From DAISJI01 sp964559835 (lineage in GTDB: Bacteria; Acidobacteriota; Terriglobia; Terriglobales; Acidobacteriaceae): a DNA stretch of 64,000 nucleotides. Positions 1 to 7,825 of the stretch are shown here, in pieces. Position 1 is the first letter of the stretch. Every line of letters begins with the position of its first letter. The stretch lies in contig CAZLJE010000019.1 in assembly GCA_964559835.1 (NCBI GenBank), positions 43,333 to 107,332 on the forward strand, written 5' to 3'. The translations under genes were made by a program, and so were the position numbers. Under the pieces are notes generated by a model. That model worked only from the letters and a program-made list of their open reading frames with translations, did no database searches and was not told the DNA's origin.

Positions 1-144
1 GGAATTGAAGGAGAAGCGAGCGTGGGCGAAGGCGCAGCACGCATCCTCGGCAACGAGGAAGTCAAAAGCCGCGTAGAGATGGAACAGCCCGGATCGACTC
101 CGGGCGTCGGAGAGAAAAGAACTAAGCGGTTGCGCGATGCGTGA
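1..144 (+). other. possible 3' end of an upstream reading frame
   Basis: Frame 1 is open from the window edge to a TGA at 142-144, with codon use like real genes here. Its end would overlap the end of the STAS gene antisense by about 20 bases. I do not recognise the 47-residue peptide. The minus strand is also open, so direction is uncertain. A perfect 7-bp hairpin (87-93 with 99-105) lies just past the STAS stop and may be a weak terminator for it. Confidence 0.15.
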
Positions 145-478
145 ACGAGTTCGCGGCTTTCGCGTCTGTGTCGTACACCTCGAAAACAGTCAGCAGCTTG
201 GTCACCTGCAGCAACTCGCCGACGCGGTTGGTCAGGTTCGCCAGCTTGATAACGCCGCCTGCGCTGCGCGCGGATGTGTATAGCCCGACGAGCGTGCCCA
301 GCCCGCCGCTATCAATGTAATTGACTTGTGCAAGGTTAATGACGATTTGATTGTTGCTCTTGAGGATGTCCTTCACGAACTCACGTAATGCGATCGATTC
401 ATCGCCAAAGACGATCCGGCCGGCGCAATCCACCACAGCTGCGCCTTCCAGTTGGCGCGAGCTAATTTTCAGGGTCAT
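122..478 (-). CDS. STAS-domain anti-sigma factor antagonist
   Basis: A 118-residue single STAS domain of the SpoIIAA/RsbV type. In this family a partner kinase phosphorylates a conserved Ser; the unphosphorylated form binds the anti-sigma kinase and frees the sigma factor. The motif DSGGLGTL places the phospho-Ser at about residue 57, after the hydrophobic strand QIVINLAQVNYI. The start is supported by GGAGGTG upstream of the ATG. No RsbW-type kinase is visible next to it. A SpoIIE-type phosphatase at 4737-6389 could act in the same partner-switch pathway, but that link is inferred from domain type only. Confidence 0.85.
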   Translation of the reverse strand: MTLKISSRQLEGAAVVDCAGRIVFGDESIALREFVKDILKSNNQIVINLAQVNYIDSGGLGTLVGLYTSARSAGGVIKLANLTNRVGELLQVTKLLTVFEVYDTDAKAANSFTHRATA

Positions 479-655
479 ACCGCACCTCCATCGGGGCCGA
501 GCCGTCCGCTACCGGTTCGGGTGGCCTCTGCGGAACGCAAAAGCCTATTCCGGGACGCAAATGATTGCAATAGCCTACATCAAAATCGTCCTGAGCGATA
601 ACGGGCAATTACTCACAGGCGCGACTCAAGCCGCTGAGGAGGATAGGGTGCGGGC

Positions 656-663
656 TATATAAT
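656..663 (+). promoter_or_regulatory. -10 box immediately upstream of dnaX
   Basis: TATATAAT contains a perfect TATAAT at 658-663. A poor -35 (TGAGGA, 635-640) lies 17 bases upstream. Transcription would start around 670, only a few bases before the dnaX ATG at 674, so the message would be nearly leaderless. Confidence 0.4.
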
Positions 664-673
664 CGACCGAGCA

Positions 674-2437
674 ATGGCTTACCAGGTTCTCGCGCGGAAA
701 TACCGGCCCCAGCGCTTCTCCGACGTGATCGGGCAGGACCACGTCACCCGCACGCTTCAGAACGCCATCGAGCAGGGGCGCATCGCCCACGGCTACATTT
801 TCAGTGGCCACCGCGGCATTGGAAAGACCACGATCGCTCGCATCCTGGCAATGGCACTGAACTGTCGCTCGAAGGACCACCCCGTCACCGAGCCCTGCGG
901 CGTATGCGAATCCTGCACTGAGATCCGCGCCGGAAATTCCGTCGATGTCATCGAGATCGACGCCGCCACAAACCGCGGCATCGACGAGGTACGCGAGTTG
1001 CGGGAGGCGGCCCGTTACCGCCCGGCACGCGACCGGTTCAAGATCTGGATCCTCGACGAGGCGCACCAGATCACCGACGCCGCCTTCAATGCTCTTCTCA
1101 AAACGCTCGAGGAGCCGCCGGCGCACGTCATCTTCATGATGGCCACGACGCAGCCCGAGGACATCCCGCAGACCATCCGCTCCCGCTGCCAGCACTTCAG
1201 TTTTCATGCCGTCCGCTTCGCCGAGATCGTGGAGCAACTTCGGAGCATCGCCCAGCAAGAGGGCATCGATGCCGATAACAACGCCGTCGCGATGCTGGCC
1301 GAGGCCGGCGACGGCTCCATGCGCGACGCGCTCTCCATCATGGACCAGGCGATCGCCTGCTGCGGCGCAAAACTGACGGGCGACCTGGTTCGCGGACTGG
1401 TCGGAGCCGTGCCTTCGGAGATCCTCGAAGAGATGATGAATGCCGTCGCCTCGAATTCGAGTGACGACGTTCTCCGGCAGGTCGACCGTTTGCTGACGGA
1501 GGGCCATAATCCGGCGCATTTCGCTCGCCAACTAGTGCGGTTCCTGCGCAACACGCTCGTCGCGAAGGTGGGCGGCGCCGATTCTCCGCTGCTCCAGATC
1601 TCCGATGACGAGCGCGCGCGAGTCGGACGGATCGCGGAACTGTTCGCCGAAGAAGACCTGGCGCGTTTTCTGCAGATCATGCTGCGCACGCATGGAGAGC
1701 TTGGATATAAGCAGGAACAACGGTTCCATCTCGAACTAGGGCTGCTGAAGCTGGTGCACGCGCAGCGGTTGTTGCCACTGGAGCAGTTGCTGAGCGATTC
1801 CGTCCCGGCTTCTGGCGGTACTTCGAATTCAGGACGGAACGAGCCTGCGCAGCGGCCGAGCGCGTCCCTTTCCTCGCGGGACATGGCGCGAAGCGCAGCA
1901 AGTGCGCCGTCGCGCCCGTCGCCATTCGAGTCGGATCGCACTCGCAAGACGTTCAGTGCACCTCCCGACCCGTCACGCAGTCCGAAGCCGGAGTCTTCGG
2001 CGTCAACTGCCGTAGAAGTTGCGGAGGCGCCGACGGGTGATGGCGAAACTTCACCGGCTCCGAGCGCCGCTGGCGTGAACGATGCCGTACTTGCCGCACT
2101 CGACAAGGCTGGCGTACGCCTGCAGGTGTATTCGGTGGAAGTCCAGGGAAACGAGGTTGTGGTGCAACTTGGGGTCGTCCCGAGCCTGCTTGCTTCCGCA
2201 ATATCGGCGGATGCGCAGCGGCAGGTCGTGCAGGCGGCAAGCCAGGTCGCCGGGCGTCCGCTCAAGCTCAAGCTCGCGCCAAAACCGGCAACAGGGACGC
2301 CGGCGAATATCGCACCTCGAGCGGTGTCGGGTCCGGGCACGAAATCACGCGCGGCGGACGATCCCGTAGTGAAGCGGATGCAGGAAAAGTTCGGTGCGCA
2401 AATTCGAACGGTGATCGACTATCGCGACAAGCGTTGA
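674..2437 (+). CDS. dnaX: DNA polymerase III subunit gamma/tau
   Basis: The clamp-loader ATPase that loads the beta clamp and couples polymerase to helicase at the replication fork. The 587-residue protein begins with the family-typical MAYQVLARKYRPQRF. It has Walker A GHRGIGKT (residues 45-52), four zinc-binding Cys (about 64, 75, 78, 81) and Walker B ILDEAH (about 126-131). The AAA+ core ends near residue 370. A Ser/Pro/Ala-rich linker (about 375-465) and a tau-like C-terminal domain follow. No A-rich slippery site for a short gamma form was seen. It leads the dnaX-ybaB-recR cluster. The ATG lies only about 11 bases after a TATAAT box, so the start is supported by homology rather than by a Shine-Dalgarno. 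Confidence 0.95.
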   Translation: MAYQVLARKYRPQRFSDVIGQDHVTRTLQNAIEQGRIAHGYIFSGHRGIGKTTIARILAMALNCRSKDHPVTEPCGVCESCTEIRAGNSVDVIEIDAATNRGIDEVRELREAARYRPARDRFKIWILDEAHQITDAAFNALLKTLEEPPAHVIFMMATTQPEDIPQTIRSRCQHFSFHAVRFAEIVEQLRSIAQQEGIDADNNAVAMLAEAGDGSMRDALSIMDQAIACCGAKLTGDLVRGLVGAVPSEILEEMMNAVASNSSDDVLRQVDRLLTEGHNPAHFARQLVRFLRNTLVAKVGGADSPLLQISDDERARVGRIAELFAEEDLARFLQIMLRTHGELGYKQEQRFHLELGLLKLVHAQRLLPLEQLLSDSVPASGGTSNSGRNEPAQRPSASLSSRDMARSAASAPSRPSPFESDRTRKTFSAPPDPSRSPKPESSASTAVEVAEAPTGDGETSPAPSAAGVNDAVLAALDKAGVRLQVYSVEVQGNEVVVQLGVVPSLLASAISADAQRQVVQAASQVAGRPLKLKLAPKPATGTPANIAPRAVSGPGTKSRAADDPVVKRMQEKFGAQIRTVIDYRDKR

Positions 2438-2440
2438 TGC

Positions 2441-2478
2441 TTTCGGCTAACTACTAAATCCTAACGACTGGCGACTCA
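2441..2478. repeat. intergenic micro-repeat
   Basis: The dnaX-ybaB spacer consists largely of degenerate tri/tetramer runs of the type CTAACTACTAA and GACTGGCGACTC. The same words recur at 13229-13266 and 30291-30310, so this is one family of low-complexity intergenic repeat in this genome. Confidence 0.5.
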
Positions 2479-2480
2479 TT

Positions 2481-2789
2481 ATGGGCGGATTCGATCCCAA
2501 GCAGCTCCAGGAACTCATGCAGCAGGCGCAGCAGCAAGCTCACGATCTGCAGGCGAAGATGCGGCAGACGGTCGTCGAAGCGTCTTCCGGCGGCGGCAGC
2601 GTCAGCGTAAAGATGAACGGCGCCAAGCAGGTCATCAGCGTGACCATCGATCCGGAAGCGGCCAAGGACGTCGAAATGCTCCAGGACCTGGTCACGGCCG
2701 CGTTCAATGCCGCTGCGAAAAAAGTCGACGAGCAGATGCAATCCTCGCTGGGCGGAATGCTCGGCGGCCTGGGCGGGATGTTCGGATGA
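2481..2789 (+). CDS. ybaB: YbaB/EbfC family nucleoid-associated protein
   Basis: A small DNA-binding protein of 102 residues, usual for the family. The N-terminal helix is Gln-rich (KQLQELMQQAQQQAHDLQAK), followed by the conserved GGGSVSVKMNGAKQVISVTI strand region and a Gly/Met-rich tail. It sits between dnaX and recR, the classic arrangement, and its stop overlaps the recR start by four bases (ATGA), implying translational coupling. YbaB dimers bind DNA as tweezers; a specific role in recombination repair is suggested only by context. Confidence 0.92.
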   Translation: MGGFDPKQLQELMQQAQQQAHDLQAKMRQTVVEASSGGGSVSVKMNGAKQVISVTIDPEAAKDVEMLQDLVTAAFNAAAKKVDEQMQSSLGGMLGGLGGMFG

Positions 2790-3385
2790 GCAAGTTCGCC
2801 GAACCGATGGCGCGTCTCATCGACGAGCTGAAGAAACTGCCGGGGATCGGCAGCAAGAGCGCGCAGCGGCTCGCGTTCCACATCCTGCGCTCCAGCGACG
2901 ACGACGCCGAGGCGCTCGCTTCCTCTGTCCGCGAGGTCAAGGCCAAGCTCCACCTGTGCTCGATCTGCAACAACATCACCGATGTCGAGCCGTGTGTTTA
3001 CTGCGCCAGCGCTACGCGCAACCAGCGGCTTATCTGCGTGGTTGAGGAACCAACCAATATCGCCGCAGTGGAAAAGACGCGGCACTTCAACGGCGTGTAC
3101 CACGTCCTGCACGGTTCGCTATCGCCCCTGCACGGCGTCGGCCCCGAACACCTGCGGATCGGCAATCTGTTGCGCCGGCTGGAGGGCGGGCACGCCGACG
3201 AAGTGATCATCGCGACCAATCCCACGGTCGAAGGCGAGGCTACCGCCACCTACCTGTCGCAACAGATCAAGCCTACGGGTGTGCGGGTGACGCGCATCGC
3301 GACCGGCATCCCGGCCGGTAGCGACATCGAATATGCGGACGAGGTCACCATGCTGAAGGCCATGGAAGGGCGACGCGAGCTCTAG
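2786..3385 (+). CDS. recR: recombination mediator protein RecR
   Basis: RecR works with RecO and RecF to load RecA on gapped DNA. The 199-residue length is typical. It has an N-terminal helix-hairpin-helix (LPGIGSKSAQRLAFHIL, residues 18-34), a four-Cys zinc finger (58, 61, 70, 73), a Toprim domain (VVEEPTNIAAVE and NPTVEGEATA) and the C-terminal Walker-B-like segment GIPAGSDIEYADEVT. The start overlaps the ybaB stop by four bases. Just after the stop the sequence CTAGGATCTAGGATC is a short direct duplication. Confidence 0.96.
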   Translation: MSKFAEPMARLIDELKKLPGIGSKSAQRLAFHILRSSDDDAEALASSVREVKAKLHLCSICNNITDVEPCVYCASATRNQRLICVVEEPTNIAAVEKTRHFNGVYHVLHGSLSPLHGVGPEHLRIGNLLRRLEGGHADEVIIATNPTVEGEATATYLSQQIKPTGVRVTRIATGIPAGSDIEYADEVTMLKAMEGRREL

Positions 3386-3559
3386 GATCTAGGATCGCAA
3401 CCTGCTCACGAAGTGTAACTTCCTGCACATTTGTTTCCGAACGACGGCTCGGGACAGTCGCGCCCAGGGAAGCTAGCATCCTTATATTTCAGCTGTTTAC
3501 GTTTCAACCCATGAAGAAATTCATCAGTAACCGCGTGGCATGAATCTTGCTCCATTGAA

Positions 3560-3695
3560 CATAACGGCGCGAGAGTGCCGGACCAATCGAGCGGCCAGCC
3601 GGCATAACGCCAAATGGACCGACCGCTCCGCCGACCCCGTGTAATCGCACTCGGCCGGCACGAGAGAACCGGGCGAACCAGCCCGGTTTTTCTTT
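3560..3695 (+). ncRNA. candidate structured RNA ending in a terminator
   Basis: The 319-base gap between recR and the convergent response regulator (3386-3704) has no credible ORF. Its last 135 bases are GC-rich and highly pairable. GTGCCGG (3575-3581) pairs with CCGGCAC (3655-3661), and GAGCGG (3588-3593) with CCGCTC nearby. GAGTGC (3573-3578) can alternatively pair with GCACTC (3647-3652), so two folds exclude each other. A strong terminator follows. It could be a stand-alone small RNA, a regulatory element or merely the recR 3' untranslated region. The first part of the gap (3386-3559) shows nothing clear. Confidence 0.3.
3667..3695 (+). terminator. intrinsic terminator
   Basis: Stem AACCGGGC (3667-3674), six-base loop, GCCCGGTT (3681-3688), then TTTTCTTTT. 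The T-tract is on the plus strand, so it ends transcription coming from recR or from the candidate RNA rather than from the convergent response regulator. Confidence 0.8.
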
Positions 3696-3704
3696 TGACT
3701 GGAG

Positions 3705-4073
3705 CTATCCCCTGAGCTTCGCCAGCAGGTCCTGAGGGTGGACGGGCTTGGCGAGGATCTCGAATTCGTGTCCCTGCGCCCGGGCCGACTCGAGCAGGTC
3801 GGCCGTGGCTGCCTGGCCGGAAAACAGCAGTATCTTGCAGCTGGGCAGGAATTTGCGGATGTTGATCGCTGCCTCGATGCCGTTCATGTCCGGCATGATG
3901 ACGTCACTGATGATGAGGTCCGGTCTCGTGCTTCGGGCGCGCTCGACGGCTGCCGTTCCCGTGTAAACCGCTGAAGCATCGAACCCGTGCTGGTTCAGGA
4001 TGATCGCCAAAGTATCCGCTATCACCCGTTCGTCGTCCACCACCAGGATTTTAGGTTTCGGCTTGCCGGACAT
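3705..4073 (-). CDS. single-domain response regulator (receiver)
   Basis: A CheY-like receiver domain of 122 residues without an output domain. It shows the acidic pocket DDE (Asp13, Asp14), the phospho-acceptor Asp57 in ISDVIMPDMNG, a Ser in FSGQA and the conserved Lys in LAKPVHP. A longer in-frame start exists, but the ATG at 4073 is preferred: GTGGAGCAAG precedes it, the receiver fold begins right after it, and it leaves a normal gap to the DoxX gene. No cognate kinase is adjacent, so its target is unknown. Confidence 0.88.
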   Translation of the reverse strand: MSGKPKPKILVVDDERVIADTLAIILNQHGFDASAVYTGTAAVERARSTRPDLIISDVIMPDMNGIEAAINIRKFLPSCKILLFSGQAATADLLESARAQGHEFEILAKPVHPQDLLAKLRG

Positions 4074-4174
4074 CTTGCTCCACTGGGACTGCTGGATTTC
4101 GACAGCGACGCGCTTGGGAATTATAGCAACCCTGGCGTAATCCCTGCTCCAAGCTCCACCGTAACCACAGATGC

Positions 4175-4594
4175 TTAAGCAGCACCTTCGAGATGTTGCC
4201 GGCCTTGGCTGAAAGACGTCAAAGAACGTCGAGACCTGCCGCGCGACAGTTCGGCGAGGGCAAAGGCCGCGGCGGCCATGTTGACGTCGCGAGCCGCTAT
4301 GTCGAAGTAGTCTCCGGTAGCGATCAGATTCGCCGAAATCGCCAACAGCCATGCCGACGCGATATACCCGCCGAGCCGGGTACGCCCGCTCAAGATCAGC
4401 GCCCCAACGGCCATTTCGATCACTCCCACCACCCGCATGAATTGGCGCGAGGTCATAGGTAGGTTTTCAGCGGCGAGCGGCGCCAGGTACTGTTCCCAGT
4501 CGGTCAGAAGATTTGTGAACTTGTCCGCTCCGGCAACGAACGCGGTGGCTCCCATGGTGAAGCGCAAGATGGCGAGGACCCTCGAGCTGGACAT
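4175..4594 (-). CDS. DoxX-like membrane protein
   Basis: A 139-residue protein with four predicted hydrophobic helices (about residues 5-22, 55-70, 73-93 and 100-115). The pattern ILRFTMGATAFVAGADKF resembles the first helix of the DoxX/DoxD family of small inner-membrane proteins, whose functions are mostly undefined. The start is supported by GGAGGGAG upstream of the ATG. It probably shares a promoter with the response regulator downstream on the same strand, about 100 bases away. The family call is moderate; the membrane topology is clear. Confidence 0.65.
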   Translation of the reverse strand: MSSSRVLAILRFTMGATAFVAGADKFTNLLTDWEQYLAPLAAENLPMTSRQFMRVVGVIEMAVGALILSGRTRLGGYIASAWLLAISANLIATGDYFDIAARDVNMAAAAFALAELSRGRSRRSLTSFSQGRQHLEGAA

Positions 4595-4736
4595 CGGCTC
4601 CCTCCAATGCAGAATGGATGCCGGGTCGTTTGTCTGGGTGGGCAGTTTCTCCGCGAAAAGCGCGTCGTGGCGCTTGAGCGTTCCGCCTGATTGCAGTACG
4701 CTTTCAAAACCCCTTTAACCTCCGGGAGGCCCCCAC

Positions 4737-6389
4737 ATGTCAGCACCGGCCATGAGTCCGCGCACGAGTTCGCCTTCGGTTCTCTACGTCCAAGGGGCGG
4801 AGCAGCGGACTATCGAACTGGAACACACGCCGTTCACGATCGGCCGGAAAACGGACAAGGACCTGGTCATCCCCGATTCGCGCGTCTCGCGCGATCATGC
4901 CCAGATCGTCATCGAGGCCGGAGAATACTGGGTGATCGACCAGGGCAGCCGCCATGGCACGTACGTCAACGGCATCAAGCGCGAGCGCCACAAACTCCAG
5001 GTCAACGACCGCGTAGATTTCGGGGCGCGCGACGGGGCTTATGTAGTTTTCAATCCTGACCATCCGCAGTCCAGTTCCGCCGCCGAGTTCCTCAGCCAGA
5101 TCTCGATGATGCCCATGGCGGGCACCAGCTCCGACCTGGAGAAGCTCCGCCTTTTCCTGGAAGCGGCGCGCAAGCTGAATACCACAGGCGTTTTGAGCGA
5201 CGTGCTGATCACGCTGCTCGATTCGACGCTACGCCTGACGAAAGCCGAACGCGGCTACGTATTCCTCCGCGACGACACGGGCAAGCTGCAGCTCGCAGCC
5301 GGACGCAACGCGCGCGGCGAGGTATTGACCGACGACAGCTCGATATCACGGTCGATCCTGGACGATGCGGCGACGAAGGCTTCGGAGTTCCTCGTCGGCG
5401 ACACGAGTTCCTCCAGCGACCTGGCGGCTCGAAACAGCATCATCGCCTACGACCTGCGCACCGTGATCGCCATCCCGCTGCGCCGGACGGCGACGCAGTT
5501 GCAATCGGGCCCCGACACCTCCGATGGAACGGGAGCCAATGTTCGCGGCGTCCTTTACCTCGACAGCAGGTTCGCGTCACGCGACATCTCGGCCGTCAGC
5601 CATGACATCCTGCGGGCGATCGCGACGGAAGCAGCCGCGCTCGTCGAAAATGCCAGGCTGGTGCAGGCGGAGGAAGCGGCCAAGCGTTACCAGCAGGAGT
5701 TGTCGATCGCCGCGTCCATCCAGCAGCGGCTGATGGCCGTGAGCATACCGGATGTGCCGTTCGCCGCCATTCGCGCCAACAACATCGCTTGCAAGGACGT
5801 TGGGGGAGATTTCTTCGACGTCGTCATGACCGAGCATGGGCTGGCCGTGCTGGTGACGGACGTGTCCGGAAAAGGAATTTCGGCGGCGCTGCTGGCCTCG
5901 ATTCTGCAGGGCATGATCTATTCGCAGCTAGTAGCGAACATGCCTCTGAACGAGATCGTTGCCTCGGCGAATGCGTTCCTTTGCCGCAAAGTCGCGGGAC
6001 AGAAATACGCAACGCTGTTTCTCTGCCGCATCACGAACGACGGTGAGATGGAGTACCTGAACTGCGGACACGTGCCGCCGGTGCTTGTAAAACCGGACGG
6101 AGTGGTCCGTCCCACAAATTGCAACCTGCCCGTCGGATTGCTTTCAGACGCGCAGTACAGCACGGAAAAAGTGCAGCTCTCCGCCGCGGAGAAACTCGTG
6201 ATCGTCACCGACGGCGTGACCGAAGCCGAAAATGCGAACGGCGACTTCTTCGGCGACGAGGGCCTGGAGCAGGCCGCGCATTCCCCGACGCCGTTCGAGA
6301 ATATCTTCACCTCGGTGAAGAACTTCTGCGGTGACACTCCGCTCAACGACGATTGCACCATCGTCGAACTTACCTACAAGGGCGCGTAG
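4737..6389 (+). CDS. FHA-GAF-SpoIIE type serine phosphatase
   Basis: A 550-residue cytoplasmic signalling phosphatase. An FHA domain (about 15-110) has GRKTDKD (from 36), SRDH (51-54) and GSRHGTYVNG (70-79), the residues that read phosphothreonine. A GAF domain (about 140-300) follows, then a short coiled region and a PP2C/SpoIIE domain (about 325-548) with metal-binding DVGGDFFD, DVSGKG, TDGVTEAE and DDCTIV. Enzymes of this type dephosphorylate STAS anti-anti-sigma factors. A good GGGAGG precedes the ATG. The STAS protein at 122-478 is a possible but unproven substrate. The FHA domain implies that a Ser/Thr kinase also feeds in. Confidence 0.92.
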   Translation: MSAPAMSPRTSSPSVLYVQGAEQRTIELEHTPFTIGRKTDKDLVIPDSRVSRDHAQIVIEAGEYWVIDQGSRHGTYVNGIKRERHKLQVNDRVDFGARDGAYVVFNPDHPQSSSAAEFLSQISMMPMAGTSSDLEKLRLFLEAARKLNTTGVLSDVLITLLDSTLRLTKAERGYVFLRDDTGKLQLAAGRNARGEVLTDDSSISRSILDDAATKASEFLVGDTSSSSDLAARNSIIAYDLRTVIAIPLRRTATQLQSGPDTSDGTGANVRGVLYLDSRFASRDISAVSHDILRAIATEAAALVENARLVQAEEAAKRYQQELSIAASIQQRLMAVSIPDVPFAAIRANNIACKDVGGDFFDVVMTEHGLAVLVTDVSGKGISAALLASILQGMIYSQLVANMPLNEIVASANAFLCRKVAGQKYATLFLCRITNDGEMEYLNCGHVPPVLVKPDGVVRPTNCNLPVGLLSDAQYSTEKVQLSAAEKLVIVTDGVTEAENANGDFFGDEGLEQAAHSPTPFENIFTSVKNFCGDTPLNDDCTIVELTYKGA

Positions 6390-6409
6390 CTCTTCACGGC
6401 GTGGAACGG

Positions 6410-7735
6410 ATGAACGAGGACCTCACGACGCTGTCGTTGACGGAGGCCGCCGCGAGATTGCGTGCGCGCCAGGTCACGAGCACCGAGCTGACGCAGGCGT
6501 GCCTCGCGCGCATTCGCGATCGCGATCCAGAGATCAATTCGTTCATCACGCTGACCGATGATCTCGCGCTCAAGCAGGCAGGCGCCGCCGATTCCGAATT
6601 GCGCGCCGGCAAGTACCGCGGCCCGCTGCATGGCATTCCCATTGCGCTGAAGGACCTGGTCGACGTCGCGGGAGTAAGAACGACCGCCGGCAGTGCCCTG
6701 CTGGCCGACAACGTTGCCACCGCAGACGCAGAGGTTACGCGCAAGCTCCGCGAAGCCGGCGCCGTGCTCCTGGGCAAACTCAATCTCCACGAATTCGCGT
6801 ACGGCGGAAGCGGCGTCATCTCGCAGTGGGGGCCGGTCAAAAACCCCGCGAACCTCCGCCACATCACCGGCGGGTCGTCATCGGGATCGGCGGCCGCCGT
6901 CGCCGCCTGCTTCTGCTTCGGCGCGATCGGCACAGACACCGCGGGGTCGATCCGCCTGCCGGCCGCGTGCTGCGGGACCGTAGGGTTTAAGCCGACCTAC
7001 GGCGCGGTAAGCACGCAAGGCGTGGTGGAACTCTCGCGTTCGTTCGATCATGTTGGCCCTATAACGCGCACGGTAGCCGATGCAGCGGCGATGTACGGAT
7101 CCATTGCAGAAATTAAACCTGCCGCACAGAACGAGAAGCGTCTGGCAATCGGAGTACTGCGCAAATTCTTTTTCGAAGAGCTGCACCCGGAGGTCGCCGA
7201 TGCGATGGAGCGCGCTATCGATCTCCTGCGTGCCGGCTTCGAAGTCAAAGACGTGGAATTCCCCGTAGATGCCGACCGGACGGTGCAGACGCGCGAATCG
7301 TGGCTGTACCACGAAAAATGGGTGCAGTCCTCGCCCGACAAATACGACCCCCAGACCCTCAAGCGCATTCAACGCGGCGCCGAGGTAACGGACGAGGAGT
7401 ACCGTGCCCGTTTGGCGGAGTTGCACCAGACACGCTCCGAAGTGCCGGGTATGTTCCAGAGCGCCGGCGTCGACCTGGTAGTCACGCCGACGTCGCCGAT
7501 CCCGGCTCCGACATTCGATGAAGTGATGTCCGATCCGCACACACTGCGCGCCCGCGAATTGGTCATGCTGCGAAATACACGTCCGTTCAACGTTTGGGGG
7601 ACACCGGCGATCTCCCTTCCGTGCGGCAAAACGAAGGAAGGACTTCCGATCGGCATTCAGTTCGCCGCAATTCCGGGAGCCGACGCGATGCTCCTGCACT
7701 TCGCCGAAACCATCGAGCACCTACTTGCCCGGTAG
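6410..7735 (+). CDS. amidase signature family enzyme (GatA-like)
   Basis: A 441-residue amidase. The catalytic triad is visible: Lys81 (ALKDLVDV), cis-Ser156 in GGSSSGS and nucleophile Ser180 in GTDTAGSIRLP. The 24-residue Ser-Ser spacing equals that of GatA. The DTAGS motif (GatA usually DTGGS) and the absence of gatB or gatC nearby make a general amidase as likely as the glutamyl-tRNA(Gln) amidotransferase A subunit. The ATG at 6410 is preferred because an earlier in-frame start would overlap the phosphatase gene. The two genes are 20 bases apart and probably co-transcribed. Confidence 0.85.
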   Translation: MNEDLTTLSLTEAAARLRARQVTSTELTQACLARIRDRDPEINSFITLTDDLALKQAGAADSELRAGKYRGPLHGIPIALKDLVDVAGVRTTAGSALLADNVATADAEVTRKLREAGAVLLGKLNLHEFAYGGSGVISQWGPVKNPANLRHITGGSSSGSAAAVAACFCFGAIGTDTAGSIRLPAACCGTVGFKPTYGAVSTQGVVELSRSFDHVGPITRTVADAAAMYGSIAEIKPAAQNEKRLAIGVLRKFFFEELHPEVADAMERAIDLLRAGFEVKDVEFPVDADRTVQTRESWLYHEKWVQSSPDKYDPQTLKRIQRGAEVTDEEYRARLAELHQTRSEVPGMFQSAGVDLVVTPTSPIPAPTFDEVMSDPHTLRARELVMLRNTRPFNVWGTPAISLPCGKTKEGLPIGIQFAAIPGADAMLLHFAETIEHLLAR

Positions 7736-7825
7736 GCGCAACTTTTACACTTCTTTAGAGTCTGTTCATTGCGTTGGCCAGCTACTTTGAATACGCTATG
7801 GCCTACGAAGGGGGTTCCCTTCCCG

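Noticed and set aside
1204..2340. 378-codon minus-strand frame inside dnaX
   Set aside because: A shadow of dnaX; Ser/Arg-rich sequence with no domain.
674..2437. programmed frameshift for a short gamma subunit of dnaX
   Set aside because: No A-rich slippery heptamer with a downstream stem was found.
3560..3665. c-di-GMP or cobalamin riboswitch
   Set aside because: The pairing resembles a riboswitch at first sight, but the conserved loops of those classes are missing and no gene follows on the same strand.
6353..6409. extended amidase start
   Set aside because: It would overlap the phosphatase gene by 37 bases and add residues without family similarity; the ATG at 6410 fits better.
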